From DAISJM01 sp036821485 (lineage in GTDB: Bacteria; Verrucomicrobiota; Kiritimatiellia; CAIQIC01; JAGNIJ01): a stretch of 6,818 nucleotides of DNA. The stretch covers positions 1 through 6,818 of the forward strand of contig DAISJM010000095.1 of assembly GCA_036821485.1 (NCBI GenBank), given 5' to 3'. Positions 5,920-6,818 of this stretch are shown here, piece after piece. Position 1 is the stretch's first letter. Each line of letters starts with the position of its first letter. The translations under genes were made by a program, and so were the position numbers. Below the pieces are notes generated by a model. The model was not told where the DNA came from and did not search any database. It worked only from the letters and a program-made list of their open reading frames with translations.

Positions 5920-6585
5920 ATGACTGGCTGGCCCCATGCTCCTATTCATCGTCTCTCCGAACAGGGCGCCTACATGGTGACCTGCGGTACCTGTCAGAAG
6001 CAGCATCATCTTCGCTCGGCATGCCGATTGTCTGCATTTCGCGACCTTCTGTTGAACTGTGCCGAAGAGTTTGGCTGGGAGCTTCAAGCGTGGGCAATCC
6101 TGTCGAACCACTATCACTGGATCGCCAACTCGCCATCTGACCCATCCACCCTCGGCCAATTCGTCTCCAAGGTGCACACGCTTTCGGCGAGACAGATGAA
6201 TCAGGAGGATAGTACACCGGGCCGAAAGGTATGGTTTCAGTATTACGATTCGCACATTACATTTCAGAGCTCATACTACGCGCGACTGAAATACGTGCAT
6301 TACAACGCCGTTCACCACGGGGTGGTGCGCGTTGCGGAAAATTATCCCTGGTGTTCTGCGGCGTGGCTTGCAGCCAATAGCCGTCCCGCTTTTCGCCGCA
6401 TGCTTGAGCAGTTCAAGACCGACAGGATTGATGTGTCGGATGAGTTTGAGCCTATTGGTGCAATGGAGAAGAGCGGCGTTCCGCCTTCGCCGCGCTACGG
6501 CGGGACAAGCAAGCCGCCGCACTCCAAAGGGGAATCTTCGGGCTGCGAGAACGGATGGCTGGAACAGGAAGGGCCGGTCATGTGA
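5920..6585 (+). CDS. REP-associated Y1 (HUH) transposase, RAYT-like
   Basis: Predicted single-strand DNA transposase of the IS200/Y1 superfamily, in the branch tied to REP palindromes. The HUH metal-binding motif is H64-Y65-H66 in LSNHYHWIA. The expected nucleophile is Y125 in ARLKYVHYNAVHHG, followed by the usual YPWCSAAW (142-149). The opening MTGWPHAPIH and GAYMVTCGT (16-24) are typical of this transposase group. Homologous sequence appears to end near residue 178; residues 184-203 are the translated right REP, and the frame stops at a TGA inside the outer palindrome. No Shine-Dalgarno is seen before ATG 5920, which fits poor expression. No frameshift or missing catalytic residue is visible, so it could be active. 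REPs of the same family on both sides support a role in spreading or maintaining them. Confidence 0.9.
   Translation: MTGWPHAPIHRLSEQGAYMVTCGTCQKQHHLRSACRLSAFRDLLLNCAEEFGWELQAWAILSNHYHWIANSPSDPSTLGQFVSKVHTLSARQMNQEDSTPGRKVWFQYYDSHITFQSSYYARLKYVHYNAVHHGVVRVAENYPWCSAAWLAANSRPAFRRMLEQFKTDRIDVSDEFEPIGAMEKSGVPPSPRYGGTSKPPHSKGESSGCENGWLEQEGPVM
6470..6526 (-). repeat. Right REP element, long 57-nt form, inverted relative to the left copy
   Basis: Read on the minus strand it starts with TGGAGTGCGGCGGCTTG (6526-6510) and ends with ACGCCGCTCT (6479-6470). Both blocks are exact matches to the left REP. Between them are 30 extra bases (6509-6480), which can fold on themselves through CCGCC and GGCGG blocks. 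It overlaps the 3' coding end of the transposase. Confidence 0.75.
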
Positions 6586-6601
6586 CCGGCCCTTTCTGTT
6601 T
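6565..6601. terminator. 34-nt palindrome after the transposase gene, copy B
   Basis: The arms at 6565-6580 and 6583-6598 enclose TG and differ from perfect symmetry only at 6568 (G instead of A). TTT follows. It matches copy A at 36 of 37 bases. The transposase TGA (6583-6585) lies at the start of the right arm. It could terminate the transposase message and insulate the next gene. Confidence 0.7.
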
Positions 6602-6653
6602 GACGCAACAGCCCCTCCGGCGTTAGACCTCTGGCGTGACAACGGAGGCCTAC

Positions 6654-6818
6654 ATGATCAGACCCCGCTCTGCGCTGCTCGGCGCTCTTCTGCTCCTCGT
6701 CCTCGTGTGTGCCGCGTACTTTCGCGTCTACGACGCAGGCTTTGTTTGGGATGATGATGCGCATGTCACCGAGAACATCAACCTGAGAAGTGTCCAGGGG
6801 CTCCGTGCCATCTGGCTC
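6654..6818 (+). CDS. N-terminus of a TMTC/TPR-like membrane glycosyltransferase (runs off the right edge)
   Basis: Fifty-five codons are present from ATG 6654, with GGAGG at 6644-6648 five bases upstream, a strong ribosome binding site. Residues 8-21 are a hydrophobic membrane segment after a basic start (MIRPRS). The stretch FVWDDDAHVTEN (30-41), followed by LRSVQGLRAIW (44-54), resembles the start of bacterial GT-C type proteins of the TMTC/O-mannosyltransferase group. These usually have many membrane helices and C-terminal tetratricopeptide repeats. The acidic residues just after the first helix correspond to the catalytic-loop position of that fold. Only the start is visible, so the glycosyltransferase assignment is a family-level inference. 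The gene is separated from the transposase by palindrome B and probably has its own transcription start in or near 6602-6643. Confidence 0.7.
   Translation, partial: MIRPRSALLGALLLLVLVCAAYFRVYDAGFVWDDDAHVTENINLRSVQGLRAIWL

Overview
The window looks like the chromosome of a GC-rich, PVC-type bacterium (Verrucomicrobiota/Kiritimatiellota or a close relative). This is inferred from the combination of a PEP-CTERM exported protein, a GxxExxY gene with repeat-bounded edges, a REP-type Y1 transposase with its palindromes, and the start of a TMTC-like membrane glycosyltransferase. No marker gene fixes the phylum.

The left two thirds (1-4749) form one minus-strand gene series. In transcription order it is: a membrane-anchored cyclophilin-type peptidyl-prolyl isomerase (4749-4132), a GxxExxY protein (4105-3644), a ROK-family sugar kinase (3634-2645), a Ppx/GppA exopolyphosphatase (2533-908) and the N-terminal 306 codons of polyphosphate kinase ppk1 (918 to the window edge). 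The ppx and ppk genes overlap by 11 bp and the ppk ribosome binding site lies inside the end of ppx, so synthesis and breakdown of polyphosphate are encoded as a coupled pair. The GxxExxY gene is bracketed by inverted copies of an ACAGGA-type repeat and looks like a cassette dropped between the isomerase and kinase genes.

A 332-bp divergent intergenic region (4750-5081) holds a small hairpin in the isomerase leader, two adjacent perfect palindromes, and a good sigma70-like promoter (TTGACA, 17 bp, CATAAG) facing right. That promoter points at an exported PEP-CTERM protein (5082-5810, with a strong alternative GTG start at 5133), which ends at a 34-nt palindrome that can act as a terminator.

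From 5831 to 6601 lies the most structured part: a Y1/HUH (RAYT-like) transposase gene enclosed by two nested repeat pairs. The inner pair is an inverted REP sequence in a short 27-nt form on the left and a 57-nt form on the right, differing by exactly 30 internal nt. The outer pair is two 37-nt near-identical palindromic hairpins (36/37). The transposase frame runs through the right REP and stops inside the outer palindrome.

The window ends with the first 55 codons of a plus-strand membrane protein (6654 onward) resembling bacterial TMTC/TPR-type glycosyltransferases. The genes belong to known families. The noteworthy material is the repeat architecture around the GxxExxY gene and the transposase, and the pairing of a sugar kinase with the polyphosphate genes.
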